Origin: DAITBA01 sp036824005
GTDB taxonomy: Bacteria > Pseudomonadota > Gammaproteobacteria > Burkholderiales > Rhodocyclaceae
Direction: 5' to 3'
Assembly: GCA_036824005.1 (NCBI GenBank)
Contig: DAITBA010000007.1
Location: forward strand, 100,232-164,231
DNA: 64,000 nucleotides
The stretch's first letter is position 1, and every line of letters starts with the position of its first letter. A program made the translations under genes and the position numbers. Under the pieces are notes generated by a model. That model had not been told where the DNA came from. It was given only the letters and a program-made list of their open reading frames with translations, and made no database searches. Positions 35,972 to 45,263 of this stretch are shown here, piece by piece.

Positions 35972-36868
35972 ATGAAACTATCTCTCGGGCCCCTGCTCTA
36001 CTACTGGCCGCGCCAGCAGGTCTTCGACTTCTACGATGCCATCGCCGATGCCGATGCCGACGTCGTTTATGTCGGCGAATCGGTGTGCTCCCGGCGTCAT
36101 GAACTGCGTCTGTCGGACTGGCTCGAAATCGCCGGGCATATCGCCGAAGCCGGCAAGGAAGTGGTGCTGTCGTCGCAGACGCTGATCGAATCGGAATCCG
36201 ATCTGAAGACCCTGCGCCGCATGGCCGAGAATGGCCGATTCGCCGTCGAGGCCAACGACATGGGCGCGGTGCATCTGCTGGCGGGTAAGACACCCTTCGT
36301 CGCCGGTCCTTTTCTGAACATCTACAACCCGGCCACCTTGGCCATGCTGGCGCGTATCGGTGCAACGCGCTGGGTCATGCCGCTGGAGATGTCGGGCCCG
36401 GCCCTGGCCGAACTGCAGCGCGCGCGGCCCGCCGGCATGGAAACGGAAGTGTTCGCCTGGGGAAAAATGCCTTTGGCATTTTCGGCGCGCTGTTTCACCG
36501 CGCGCCACTTCAATCTGCAGAAAGACGACTGCGCGTTCCGTTGTCTCGAGTTCCCCGACGGGCTGTTGCTTTCCACCCGCGAGGGCGAGCCCTTTCTGTC
36601 GCTCAACGGCATCCAGACGCAATCGGCGCGGCCGTACAATCTGCTCGACGACGTCGATGCGCTCAAGCAGGTGGGCGTGGACGTGCTGCGCCTGAGCCCG
36701 CAAGCGCACCACTCAGTGGCGCTGCTGGCCACGTTCCGGGCGCGCATGGATGGCAACCTTGGCGCTGCCGAGGCGGGCGCCCGAATCGCGGCGCTGGGCG
36801 AGCCTGCGGGTTGCAACGGCTTCTGGCACGGCCGCCCGGGATTGGAGCGGGTCGCCGCCCATTCCTGA
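35972..36868 (+). CDS. ubiV: O2-independent ubiquinone hydroxylation protein UbiV
   Basis: A 298-residue U32-family partner of UbiU, 14 bp after it. Cys39, and Cys spaced as 180, 193 and 197 in E. coli UbiV (ARCFTARHFNLQKDDCAFRC), match the cluster ligands. A GGAG site precedes the start. Together with UbiU it is required for anaerobic ubiquinone synthesis. Confidence 0.93.
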   Translation: MKLSLGPLLYYWPRQQVFDFYDAIADADADVVYVGESVCSRRHELRLSDWLEIAGHIAEAGKEVVLSSQTLIESESDLKTLRRMAENGRFAVEANDMGAVHLLAGKTPFVAGPFLNIYNPATLAMLARIGATRWVMPLEMSGPALAELQRARPAGMETEVFAWGKMPLAFSARCFTARHFNLQKDDCAFRCLEFPDGLLLSTREGEPFLSLNGIQTQSARPYNLLDDVDALKQVGVDVLRLSPQAHHSVALLATFRARMDGNLGAAEAGARIAALGEPAGCNGFWHGRPGLERVAAHS

Positions 36869-36890
36869 AAGGACAACGCGAGGCCGGCCC

Positions 36891-37391
36891 ATGCCATCTG
36901 CACTGAAGGCGAACGAGCCCCTGCGCGTGCCGGAGTTCGAGATTCCCCGACCCATCGCGAGCATCGCCTCGCGATTGCCGCAGCAGCCGCCCACCCAGGC
37001 TCTGGTGCTGGCGCTGAACGCGGCACTGGGCCGCGTGCTGCCCCGGGAGGCGCTCGAGCCGCTGGTCGGCCGCCAGGTCTGCATACGTGTCAGCGATGCC
37101 GGGCTGGACCTGCGCTTCACGCTCACCCCGCAAGGATTTCGCGCCGCACGGGCTCACGGCATGCCGCATCTGACCATCTCCGCACGCGCCTGCGATTTCC
37201 TGGCGCTTGCCCTGCGGCAGGAGGATCCCGACACCCTGTTCTTCAATCGCCGCCTGGTGATGGAGGGCGACACCGAGCTTGGCCTGCTGGTCAAGAACAC
37301 CCTCGACAGCATCGACCTGCCCCGGCTCACACCCGCTCATCTGGCGCCACGGCGGGTCCTGGCAGCAATCGGACGCCTGTTCTGGCGCTGA
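36891..37391 (+). CDS. ubiT: Ubiquinone synthesis accessory factor UbiT (SCP2 domain)
   Basis: A 166-residue SCP2-type lipid-binding protein, 22 bp after ubiV. The C-terminal domain contains LTISARACDFLALALRQEDPDTLFFNRRLVMEGDTELGLLVKN. UbiT replaces UbiJ in presenting lipid intermediates under anaerobic conditions. It ends the operon; nothing is seen in the 168 bases before the chemoreceptor. Confidence 0.9.
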   Translation: MPSALKANEPLRVPEFEIPRPIASIASRLPQQPPTQALVLALNAALGRVLPREALEPLVGRQVCIRVSDAGLDLRFTLTPQGFRAARAHGMPHLTISARACDFLALALRQEDPDTLFFNRRLVMEGDTELGLLVKNTLDSIDLPRLTPAHLAPRRVLAAIGRLFWR

Positions 37392-37559
37392 CGTTCGCCG
37401 CGGCCACCGCCGCGGTTTGTCGATCGCGGCCGGGTAATCGCCCGCACCGGTGCCAGCCGCGCTCCGAGCCTCTCCGCGCTAAAGATCTGCCGCTGCTCTC
37501 CGATACCTAACAGGTTGGCGCTCCGCACAACCCTAAATATTTCTTGGAAAGGAACAACC

Positions 37560-38654
37560 ATGCGTTTCTTCGGCACGAAGGCCGAGATCGCGGCTTTGAA
37601 GGCTGAGCTCGAAACCCTCAGCCGCGCACTGGAAGTGGAAAGAGCACGTAGCGCGCAACTCGAGGCAACGATCGAGGCTGGTGAGCGCGAGTGCCGCGTA
37701 GCGCGTGAGCGAAGCGCATTGCTCACATCGCTGTTCGAGCAGTTGCGCGTCTATAGCAAGTCACTGACGGATGTCCAAGGGACTTTTGGCGAACTCGCCG
37801 GCAGGCTGACGGGCCAGCAGGAATCCGCGCATCGCTCGACGGATTCCGCCGACCAGAGCGCCGAAGGCATTGCCAACGTCGCCGCTAGCCTGGACAAGCT
37901 GGCCGCCGAAACCGGCACGACGGCACAGTCGGTCCAGCAGCTCAGTCAGCGCGCCGGACAGATCGGTGGCATCGTGCAGCTCATCCGCGAGATTGCCGAC
38001 CAGACGAATCTACTGGCGCTCAACGCTGCCATCGAGGCGGCCCGTGCGGGCGAACAGGGCCGGGGATTTGCGGTCGTGGCCGACGAAGTGCGCAAGCTGG
38101 CCGAACGCACGGCAACGGCGACCAACGAGATATCGCAGCTCGTGACGGCCATCCAGTCCGAGACGGGCCGCACGCAGGTGACCATCGAGGCACTGTCCAG
38201 CGAGGCCTTGTCGGCAGCCGAACAGGGACGCGCCGCACGCGCGAGCATGACCGACCTGTGCAGCCTGGCGCGCCACATGGCCGCGACGATGCAGAATGCC
38301 GCCATTCACAGCTTCGTCGAGCTGGCCAAGTTCGATCACCTCATCTACAAGATGGAGGTGTACCGTGCCGTCGCGGGCCACTCCGAGAAAGGCAACGGGG
38401 ATTTCGCCAGCCACACCGCCTGCCGTCTCGGCAAGTGGTATTACGAGGGACAGGGTCGGTCCTTTTCGCACCTGCCCGCCTACCGCGCACTCGAGGCGCC
38501 CCACGCCAAGGTCCATGGTAGCGGCAAGCTGGCCATCGAAAGCGCCGCCGCGCGCAAGTTCGACGAAGCGCTCGAGGCGCTGCGCCAGATGGAGCACGGC
38601 AGCGAAGGCGTACTCACCGCGTTGCAACAGATCGCCGCTTCCACCGACGCCTGA
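37560..38654 (+). CDS. Soluble methyl-accepting chemotaxis protein with CZB zinc domain
   Basis: A 364-residue cytosolic receptor. The N-terminal 60 residues are coiled coil; the signalling hairpin carries LNAAIEAARAGEQGRGFAVVADEVRKLAERT. The C-terminal CZB domain has HSFVELAKFDHLIYKMEVY and the zinc motif CRLGKWYYEGQG. There are no membrane segments. CZB receptors respond to zinc and, in H. pylori TlpD, to hypochlorite. AAAGGAACA precedes the ATG. No che genes are near. Confidence 0.9.
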   Translation: MRFFGTKAEIAALKAELETLSRALEVERARSAQLEATIEAGERECRVARERSALLTSLFEQLRVYSKSLTDVQGTFGELAGRLTGQQESAHRSTDSADQSAEGIANVAASLDKLAAETGTTAQSVQQLSQRAGQIGGIVQLIREIADQTNLLALNAAIEAARAGEQGRGFAVVADEVRKLAERTATATNEISQLVTAIQSETGRTQVTIEALSSEALSAAEQGRAARASMTDLCSLARHMAATMQNAAIHSFVELAKFDHLIYKMEVYRAVAGHSEKGNGDFASHTACRLGKWYYEGQGRSFSHLPAYRALEAPHAKVHGSGKLAIESAAARKFDEALEALRQMEHGSEGVLTALQQIAASTDA

Positions 38655-38774
38655 TTCGACGCACGATCCGATGCGACTAACGCCGAACGGGCGCGCGTCG
38701 GCACGCCGCGCGCAAGGCGCGAAGCGCGCGCATCGCGGCCAGATCCACGCCCTCCGCGCGCGTTCTCACGCGTT

Positions 38775-38824
38775 CCACGCTACCCGCGTGCATGTCCGCG
38801 TGATCCACGCTACCCGCGTGGATC
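38775..38824 (+). repeat. Direct repeat with hairpin at the end of the CZB receptor gene
   Basis: CCACGCTACCCGCGTG occurs at 38775-38790 and again at 38805-38820. The second copy forms a hairpin: GATCCACGC (38802-38810) pairs with GCGTGGATC (38816-38824) around TACCC. It covers the end of the convergent gene at 38810 and probably acts as a terminator. Confidence 0.6.
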
Positions 38825-39649
38825 GGGTACGAACCTGCCCGGCACGTCGCGGGGAAAGGGTTCCGGGCGGCCGTAGTAGGGCGTGCGCGCAATGATGCCG
38901 CGGGCGACCAGGTTAGCGTGGCTGTCGTAGTTGAGCGTTGTCACCTCGGCTGGCGTATCGCTGGCGCGGCGAAATTCCGTGTAGCTGGTCGGCGAGTGTT
39001 CCCTTGCGCCATGGCCCGTGCCCAACCGGCTGTCCGGGGCCGGCCGGCTGCGCTTGGCATTCGGGACTGCGGCTTCGGCTGGGGCCGAGGCCGCTTCGGC
39101 GTCGCGCGCGCCTTCCTTGGCCGTGCTCTGGCCTGCCGCCGCTCCCGCTGCCGGTGCTTCGAAACGCGGCTGCATGCCGAGCGTCGGACGCGGCTCCTGG
39201 TATTCGCTGAACGCCGCCACGCCGATGACGCCAACATTGTCAGGACGGCCGGTGCGACCGGCGTAGCTGTCGCTCAGACTGGTGAAGTAGAACTGGGCCA
39301 CCTCCTCCAGGCTCTTGCGCCAGCCGCGCACCTCCGCGCTCGCCCAGGGCTCCAGTACATAGCCGGACTGGCGCGCGGACGCGGTTTCACCGCTCACGGC
39401 ATTGACGCCGTCCACCGACAGGACGGCGAGCACGCGGCCGCCGCTGCGATTAGTCAGGCGCACGCTGTAGGCCTCGCCGGGGTTGCCGGCGATCCAGGTC
39501 TTGCCGCGATGGCTGTAGGTCTGGATCCGCTGGCCGGTGCTACGGCTGACCACTTCCAGTTCGACGAGGTTGCCGGCAAGGGCGCTGCCGGCCGGCGCGC
39601 CGCAGGCGGCAGCGGCCACGAGCAGCGGAAGGAAGAAACGATTGCGCAT
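38810..39649 (-). CDS. Exported hypothetical protein
   Basis: A 279-residue protein with a signal peptide (MRNRFFLPLLVAAAACGAPAGSALA). The N-terminal part of the mature protein is a beta-rich domain (LVELEVVSRSTGQRIQTYSHRGKTWI, VRLTNRSGGRVLAVLSVDGVNA) seen in uncharacterised betaproteobacterial exported proteins. The middle is Ala/Glu-rich and probably disordered. No catalytic motif is apparent. The terminal hairpin overlaps its stop. Confidence 0.72.
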   Translation of the reverse strand: MRNRFFLPLLVAAAACGAPAGSALAGNLVELEVVSRSTGQRIQTYSHRGKTWIAGNPGEAYSVRLTNRSGGRVLAVLSVDGVNAVSGETASARQSGYVLEPWASAEVRGWRKSLEEVAQFYFTSLSDSYAGRTGRPDNVGVIGVAAFSEYQEPRPTLGMQPRFEAPAAGAAAGQSTAKEGARDAEAASAPAEAAVPNAKRSRPAPDSRLGTGHGAREHSPTSYTEFRRASDTPAEVTTLNYDSHANLVARGIIARTPYYGRPEPFPRDVPGRFVPDPRG

Positions 39650-40028
39650 GATGTGTTCTCCATGATCAGCGGCGGATGTGCCACGCTCGCGTAAACGCCC
39701 ACCACCGAAAGATGGGGTTAAGTCAGCGTCGGCTGCTGACGATGTATCGCTGCATGGCCCGCAGCGAATTCGTTTCTACTGGCGAGGATTTCGATGCGTT
39801 GTACTAAGAGGAGAAACACACTGCGCCCCGCCGCTGCCACGAAGGACAAAGGGGCTCGCATGCGGCCGGTTCCTTCAAGCGGGGTTCCGGCGGCAGTGAC
39901 GAGGACAACGGTGCCCAACGCCGCGGCGGGCGCGACGCAGCGTCCGCCTGCCTGGGCAGAAGACGAACGCCGCGCCCGGACGTGGTGCGCATGATCGGAT
40001 TGTTCATGATGCGAACGAGGTTCGGAGC
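39650..40028 (+). other. 379-bp gap between divergent genes
   Basis: The stretch separates the exported hypothetical protein from the helical protein gene. Short frames are present but none has a family signature or good ribosome site. It likely holds promoters for both genes; no clear -35/-10 pair was identified. Confidence 0.4.
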
Positions 40029-41594
40029 ATGAAGTTGCATGGGCTGTTTCCCGCCGGCGCCGTCGCCTCCCGTGGCGATGCCGGCGTCGCTCGTCTGCAG
40101 GAAAAGCTCGACGCAATTCCCTTCGAAAACCCGGTGCAGGCGGCACGGCTTTTGATGCTGGAATTCCGCCGCAGCGTCGCCGGTTGCGACGACCTTCAAA
40201 GCCTGTTCGCCCACCTCGAACCGGTACATAGGCACGCCGAACGCGTCCTCAGCCCGGTTGAAGAATCCCTGCCCACGGCCACGCTGCCGCTCGCGCCGGC
40301 ACTTCGGCAGGCGATTCGCGCGGCGGATCAGCTACTCAAGGAGATCGCCGCGGCCTACACCGATGTTTGCCGCCGTGCATCCGGACAGGGTGCCACCCAG
40401 GGGCCGTCAGCGCCCCTGCACCGGGCCCTCGTGCGTGCGATGGAGCTCAACGCGCGGCGGCTTTGCCTCGCGCACCGCGCCTACGTGCGCGGCTCGGTAT
40501 CCGCCTGGGACCATCTGCACCGGCTCTACGGCCTGGCCGTGAAGGAAGGCTTCGCGGCAGCGGCCCCGGACCGGGAATCGACATCGCCGGAACATCTGTA
40601 CGTGCACGCCCTGCTGCTCGCCTACGCCGGACCGACCCGCTTCATGCCTGGCGAACTGGACTGGGCAAGAGCCTACATCGAGCGTCATGGCAGGCTGGCG
40701 CGGCTTTCGCCGCTCGCCGCCGACCAGCCGCTGCCGAAGACCGGCCCGGCGTCGGCCCGCTTCCTGGTCAGGCCGAGACGCGCCCAGCCCGAGGTTCTCG
40801 CCTCCGGCGCCGCGAGCCTGCCCGTGGAGCCCGGAATTGCCGTGCTCGACTGCGCGCCGCTGGTCGAGCACTTGCGGACACAGCTCACCGGTGTCGAGCA
40901 GGGCGGAACGCCCCCGGTCCAGCTCGGCCTGCCCACTATCGCCGTGCAGCGGGACTATCGCCACTTTCTTCATTACCTGCTGTCGCAATGGAGCGTCCCG
41001 CCTCATCAGCGCTCCCACCACCTGCTTTTTCCGCCGCATGCCGACGCGGTGTTCGGATTCGAGCGCGTCTGGGCATTCATCGATGCACAGGCGGCACAGC
41101 CGAACGCCGGTGCCCTCAGCGCGCAGGGGCAAGCGCCGGAAGGGCTAAGCCAGTGGTCGATCGTCAGTCAGAGCCTGGACGGCATGGGACTGCGCCACCT
41201 GGGCGGCGACAGCTCGCGGGTGCGCGTTGGCGAAGTGCTGGCCATACGCCCGCGGGAGCGCGACATGGTCATCGTCTGCGTCGCCCGCCGCGCTTTGAAC
41301 CACCGCGACGACGAGCTCGAACTGCGCGTCGACGAACTCGCCGTGCGCGCCGCTGCCCTGACCATATCTGTCGCCGCCGGGACGGGCTCGCGCCAGGAAC
41401 GGGTGCTGCTACTGCCCGCCCTGCCTACCCTGAACAACGCCGCGGGGCTCGTCGCGATGCCGGGATGCGTGGCGCCGGGCACGGAAATCCGGCTCCGCGA
41501 CGGCGCCCGCGAGTTGCTGTTGCGCGTCGATCAGCGCATCGAGCGCACCGGCAGTTGCGAGATCTTCACCCTCGCGCCGGCCAGCGGGGACTGA
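40029..41594 (+). CDS. Large cytosolic protein, possibly with a C-terminal PilZ-like domain
   Basis: A 521-residue protein of unknown role. Residues 1-350 are mostly helical with no membrane segment. Near 380-420, WSIVSQSLDGMGLRHLGGDSSRVRVGEVLAIRP resembles the SxxGxGL half of PilZ domains, but the RxxxR half of that c-di-GMP site is not clear. If it does bind c-di-GMP it could work with the cyclase at 5849-8032. A CGAGG site precedes the ATG. Confidence 0.6.
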   Translation: MKLHGLFPAGAVASRGDAGVARLQEKLDAIPFENPVQAARLLMLEFRRSVAGCDDLQSLFAHLEPVHRHAERVLSPVEESLPTATLPLAPALRQAIRAADQLLKEIAAAYTDVCRRASGQGATQGPSAPLHRALVRAMELNARRLCLAHRAYVRGSVSAWDHLHRLYGLAVKEGFAAAAPDRESTSPEHLYVHALLLAYAGPTRFMPGELDWARAYIERHGRLARLSPLAADQPLPKTGPASARFLVRPRRAQPEVLASGAASLPVEPGIAVLDCAPLVEHLRTQLTGVEQGGTPPVQLGLPTIAVQRDYRHFLHYLLSQWSVPPHQRSHHLLFPPHADAVFGFERVWAFIDAQAAQPNAGALSAQGQAPEGLSQWSIVSQSLDGMGLRHLGGDSSRVRVGEVLAIRPRERDMVIVCVARRALNHRDDELELRVDELAVRAAALTISVAAGTGSRQERVLLLPALPTLNNAAGLVAMPGCVAPGTEIRLRDGARELLLRVDQRIERTGSCEIFTLAPASGD

Positions 41595-41692
41595 AGTTCG
41601 ACGCGCACCTCGCGCCGGCGTAGCGCACTCCTTTCCAGCGTGCGTTGATCCGCGCCCATGGGGGCAATCCGCGCACGGCGCGGCCGTGCCGA

Positions 41693-42634
41693 CTAGCGCA
41701 GGTCGTCCGGCAGCGCGTAATCCGGGTAGGCACGCCGGAACTGCGCTAGCGCTTCCTGCGCCTCGCCCTCCCGCCCCTGCCTCTTCAGTGCTCGGATTTC
41801 CTCCAGCCAGTCCTCCGCTGCGCGAAGCGCCTTGTCCTCCAGTGGCGCCGCCCGACCATTGCGCATCCGAGATAGCTCCGCGGCTGCACCCGTCGCAGTG
41901 CCTGCGGCCGGTGCCGCCTTCCGCTTGGCCTCCGCGGCGGGAGCCGGCTGAGGAAACGGTGCTGGTCGCGGCGCGGCCGGTGCAACCGCAGCCGGCGGAG
42001 GCGGTACAGGCAGGCTGTCGCCGGACGCCGGTGCGACGGGCGCCGGACTGGCTTCCTGGCTGCGCGATTGCACCGGCGCCGCGGCTTCCTCCTTCATTGC
42101 GCCGGGAAATGCCTCGGGCATCGCCTTGCCCACGGGTGGCGCGGCCGGCGCGTCGGCGCGCCGGCGCTCTGACTCGCGCGGCGGGATGCTGGAAAGATCG
42201 CTGGGCCGCGGCGTGCGTTCGCCGCGCTCCAGGCGCTGCGGCACAGGCGCGGGCTCTGCAGGCCGAGGGGTGTCGACCCGGTCCTGCTTCATTGTCGGTG
42301 CGGTGGGCGCAGCCGGGACGGCGGCCGGCGCCTGGGCCGGCGCGACAGGCGTGTGCTGCTCGGATCGTGGCTGCGCCTCCTCGCGTTCGCGCTCCTGGTG
42401 GACCAGCAGCGTCAGGGTGAATGTGAGCACAACTGTCGCGAATGCCGTAACCGGTGCCAGCCAGCTACGCCACCACGGCCGGCGCCGAGGTCGGGCCGCC
42501 TCCGCCTGCGCCGCCGCGATGATCTGCCGATCGAGCGCCGCCGGCGGCTCGGCCCGGGCGGCGTCGCGGTACAACTGCGACAGGTCTTTGTCGTGCGGCT
42601 GGTCCTGGGGTCTGTCCGGTCGGGCTGGATTCAT
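41693..42634 (-). CDS. Membrane-anchored anti-sigma-like partner of the ECF sigma factor
   Basis: A 313-residue protein starting in a 4-base overlap with the sigma factor gene. It has a cytosolic N-terminus (KDLSQLYRDAARAEPPAALD), one membrane segment near 57-78, a long Ala/Pro/Val-rich middle and a C-terminal helix (LRAAEDWLEEIRALKRQGREGEAQEALAQFRRAYPDYALP). No zinc HxxxCxxC anti-sigma motif is present. The role is inferred from gene order and topology. Confidence 0.7.
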   Translation of the reverse strand: MNPARPDRPQDQPHDKDLSQLYRDAARAEPPAALDRQIIAAAQAEAARPRRRPWWRSWLAPVTAFATVVLTFTLTLLVHQEREREEAQPRSEQHTPVAPAQAPAAVPAAPTAPTMKQDRVDTPRPAEPAPVPQRLERGERTPRPSDLSSIPPRESERRRADAPAAPPVGKAMPEAFPGAMKEEAAAPVQSRSQEASPAPVAPASGDSLPVPPPPAAVAPAAPRPAPFPQPAPAAEAKRKAAPAAGTATGAAAELSRMRNGRAAPLEDKALRAAEDWLEEIRALKRQGREGEAQEALAQFRRAYPDYALPDDLR

Positions 42635-43212
42635 CGCAAGTCCTGCAGGCGGCTGCGCAGCTTCGCCAGGGCGTAGCGCAGGCGACTCTTCGCGGTTTCG
42701 CGCGTGACGCCGGTGGCGGCGGCGATTTCCTCCAATGTCATGTCGGCCTCCTCGCTGAGCACGAACGCTTCACGCTGGGGCGGCGGAAGGTTGGCGATTT
42801 CCGCCAGCAGCCGGGCGGCGAGTTGCTGGCGGTCGAGATGCCGCTCCGGCTGTTCGATGGCCGGCGCCGGCGCCGCCAATACCGCGTCGGGCAGGGGATC
42901 GCCCTCGTCTCCCCCCACCGGGTCCGCCACGAGGACGCGCCCCTGGCTGCGGAAGTGGTCGATCAGCCGGTTATGGGCGATGCGAAACAGCCAGGTCGAG
43001 AATTTCGCCGCAACCTCGTAGGTCGCACGGGCACCGACCACCTTGATCCAGATCTCCTGGTAGAGATCCTCTGCCAGACGCGCATCGCCGCACTGGTGCT
43101 GCAGGTAGCGGAACAGCCGGCCACGGTAGCGGCGGTAGAGCGCCTCGAAGGCGGTGGCGTCGCCGTCCCGGTACGCCATCATCAGCGCCTCGTCGCTCAT
43201 CGCCTCGTGCAT
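42631..43212 (-). CDS. ECF sigma-70 family RNA polymerase sigma factor
   Basis: A 193-residue sigma factor with region 2 (FEALYRRYRGRLFRYLQHQCGDARLAEDLYQEIWIKV, KFSTWLFRIAHNRLIDHFR) and region 4 (LPPPQREAFVLSEEADMTLEEIAAATGVTRETAKSRLRYALAKLR). The start may be residue 1 or the Met four codons later. Its promoter and regulon are unknown; the TM partner follows in overlap. Usually such pairs respond to envelope signals. Confidence 0.92.
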   Translation of the reverse strand: MHEAMSDEALMMAYRDGDATAFEALYRRYRGRLFRYLQHQCGDARLAEDLYQEIWIKVVGARATYEVAAKFSTWLFRIAHNRLIDHFRSQGRVLVADPVGGDEGDPLPDAVLAAPAPAIEQPERHLDRQQLAARLLAEIANLPPPQREAFVLSEEADMTLEEIAAATGVTRETAKSRLRYALAKLRSRLQDLR

Positions 43213-43401
43213 GAGGGCAGTGTAGCCGATTCGGCGCAGGCGGCAATGCGCGATGGGCGCTCATGCGGGTGAACGGCGGCGGGCGCACCAGGGGGTTAAT
43301 CGAACGTCCGAAGTTACCCCGGCCGGACTGGCCGGGATCGCGTGCTCAAGCGGCGCGACGCCGCACTCCGATGGGCAGGCGACGCCGTTGCGTTTCGCCA
43401 A

Positions 43402-43887
43402 CTACCAGAACTTCCACCAGGGCTTCGGCTTGACGGGTGCGGCCACGGGGACGGGCACCCACGACGACGCGGCAGCCACCAGCCCGCGCGAAACAGCAAA
43501 CTCGCCGAATCGCTTGTCGCTTTCCGTGATGTGTTTCGACAGCCACACTTTGAGGAAGTGCAACAGCTCGAAGGTGATGGACGCCTGCTTGTTGTCGAGC
43601 TTCTCCTGCAGCGAAACGACTTCGCTGATGAGATGTTCGTGTTGGTTCTTGTGGATCTCGAAGCCCGGGTACCGGATCAGGCGCATGACGCCCTCTTCCG
43701 TGGCGAAGTGAACGCGCGTGTATTCGGCGAGACGGTCGAGGGTCTTTCTCGCTTCCGCCGATCCGTGATGCTCGTGTATGGCGGCGTTCAGGTCGTTCAA
43801 CATCCGCACCAGCGCCTTGTGCTGCTGGTCCACTTCCTCAATGCCGACGCTCAGCGCGTCCGTCCACTCAATGAGCGGCTTGATCAT
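43402..43887 (-). CDS. Bacteriohemerythrin with C-terminal aromatic tail
   Basis: A 161-residue O2-binding di-iron protein. Iron ligands are His23, His60, Glu64, His79, His83, His120 and Asp125, the full hemerythrin set. An unusually strong GGAGG site precedes the ATG at 43887. After the four-helix domain comes a Pro/Val linker ending KPKPWWKFW, which resembles the xWxxF pentapeptide tethers of chemoreceptors. It may carry O2 or sense it. Confidence 0.92.
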   Translation of the reverse strand: MIKPLIEWTDALSVGIEEVDQQHKALVRMLNDLNAAIHEHHGSAEARKTLDRLAEYTRVHFATEEGVMRLIRYPGFEIHKNQHEHLISEVVSLQEKLDNKQASITFELLHFLKVWLSKHITESDKRFGEFAVSRGLVAAASSWVPVPVAAPVKPKPWWKFW

Positions 43888-44144
43888 GTGAAACCTCCTG
43901 CTTCCGAAGCAATTCGTCGAGCCCTGCAAATCCCGTGCGCGAATTCGGGGCGCTCGAGCCAATGCACGCGCATTTCTCCAACATCCGTTCAGAAATATCG
44001 GCTGCGCCGTCTTTGCGCTTGACGGTTGTCCGGCGCAATGGGCAGGAATTTTCTCGGACGCGGACGCTGGCCGGTGAGAACGACCGGTATTATCATTTCG
44101 CGCACCGGCGGCGCGCGTTTCTTCGTCAAAGGAAGGGGATCACC

Positions 44145-45263
44145 GTGAATGATCGACCATCGGCGGCGAGAGGCTTTCGTGGTGTCCTCGTTGCCCTGCT
44201 GCTGTCCAGTTGCGCAGCCGTCGCCCAGGCGCTGCCCCTGGAGCGGATCAAGCTGCCACCCGGTTTTCGCATCGAGGTCTGGGCGCAGGTCGACAATCCG
44301 CGCGCCATGGCGCTGGGCGGAAACAACACGCTCTACGTCGGCTCCTTCCGCGCCGGCAAAGTGCATGCGGTGAAATTCGACGGCGACTATCGCGCATCCC
44401 AAGTGCATGTGGTGGCGCAGAATCTGAACATGCCCGTCGGCGTGGCGTACCGTGAAGGCGCGCTCTATGTGTCGGCGGTGGACCGCATCCTTCGGCTGGA
44501 CGCCATCGACGCCCGGCTGGCCGACCCGCCGCGCCCGGCAGTCGTGCGCGACACCTTTCCCCGCGACCGTCACCATGGCTGGAAATTCATCGCTTTCGGT
44601 CCCGACGGCAGGCTCTACGTTCCCGTCGGCGCGCCCTGCAACGTCTGCGAACCCGATAGCGACCGCTACGCCAATATCATGCGCATGAACGCCGACGGCA
44701 GCGCGCTGGAGGTGTTCGCGCGCGGGGTGCGCAACAGCGTCGGTTTCGACTGGCATCCGGCGACGCGAGACTTGTGGTTCACGGACAACGGCCGCGACTG
44801 GCTGGGTGACGACATGCCACCTTGCGAGCTGAACCACGCAGCGCGCGCAGATATGCATTTCGGCTACCCATACTGCCACGGCAGCGATATTGCCGATCCG
44901 GAATTCGGCGCCAAGCGCGCCTGCAAGGAGTTCGTGCCACCGGCGCGCAACCTGGGCGCCCACGTCGCGCCGCTGGGCATGCGCTTCTACACGGGCAGCA
45001 TGTTTCCGCCCGAGTACCGGGGACAGATTTTCATCGCCGAGCACGGTTCCTGGAACCGCTCGAAGAAGAATGGCTACCGCGTCACACTGGTGCGCCTGAA
45101 GGAAAACAAGGCGGTGAGTCACGAGGGCTTCGCCGAGGGTTGGCTGCAGGGCGAATCCGAGTGGGGGCGGCCCGCCGATGTGTTGGTGCTGCCCGACGGT
45201 TCGCTTCTGGTCTCGGACGACTTCGCCAACGTGATCTATCGCATCACCTATCGCGCGCCCTGA
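44145..45263 (+). CDS. PQQ-dependent soluble sugar dehydrogenase / L-sorbosone dehydrogenase family
   Basis: A 372-residue periplasmic beta-propeller oxidoreductase. The GTG start at 44145 has GGAAGGGG upstream. A signal peptide ends VAQA. Landmarks are LPPGFRIEVWAQVDNPRAMALG, HHGWKFIAFGPDGRLYVPVGAPCNVCE, RNSVGFDWHP and ADVLVLPDGSLLVSDDFAN. Family members oxidise sugars or aldehydes with PQQ; no pqq genes are in the window, so the cofactor source is unknown. Confidence 0.85.
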   Translation: MNDRPSAARGFRGVLVALLLSSCAAVAQALPLERIKLPPGFRIEVWAQVDNPRAMALGGNNTLYVGSFRAGKVHAVKFDGDYRASQVHVVAQNLNMPVGVAYREGALYVSAVDRILRLDAIDARLADPPRPAVVRDTFPRDRHHGWKFIAFGPDGRLYVPVGAPCNVCEPDSDRYANIMRMNADGSALEVFARGVRNSVGFDWHPATRDLWFTDNGRDWLGDDMPPCELNHAARADMHFGYPYCHGSDIADPEFGAKRACKEFVPPARNLGAHVAPLGMRFYTGSMFPPEYRGQIFIAEHGSWNRSKKNGYRVTLVRLKENKAVSHEGFAEGWLQGESEWGRPADVLVLPDGSLLVSDDFANVIYRITYRAP

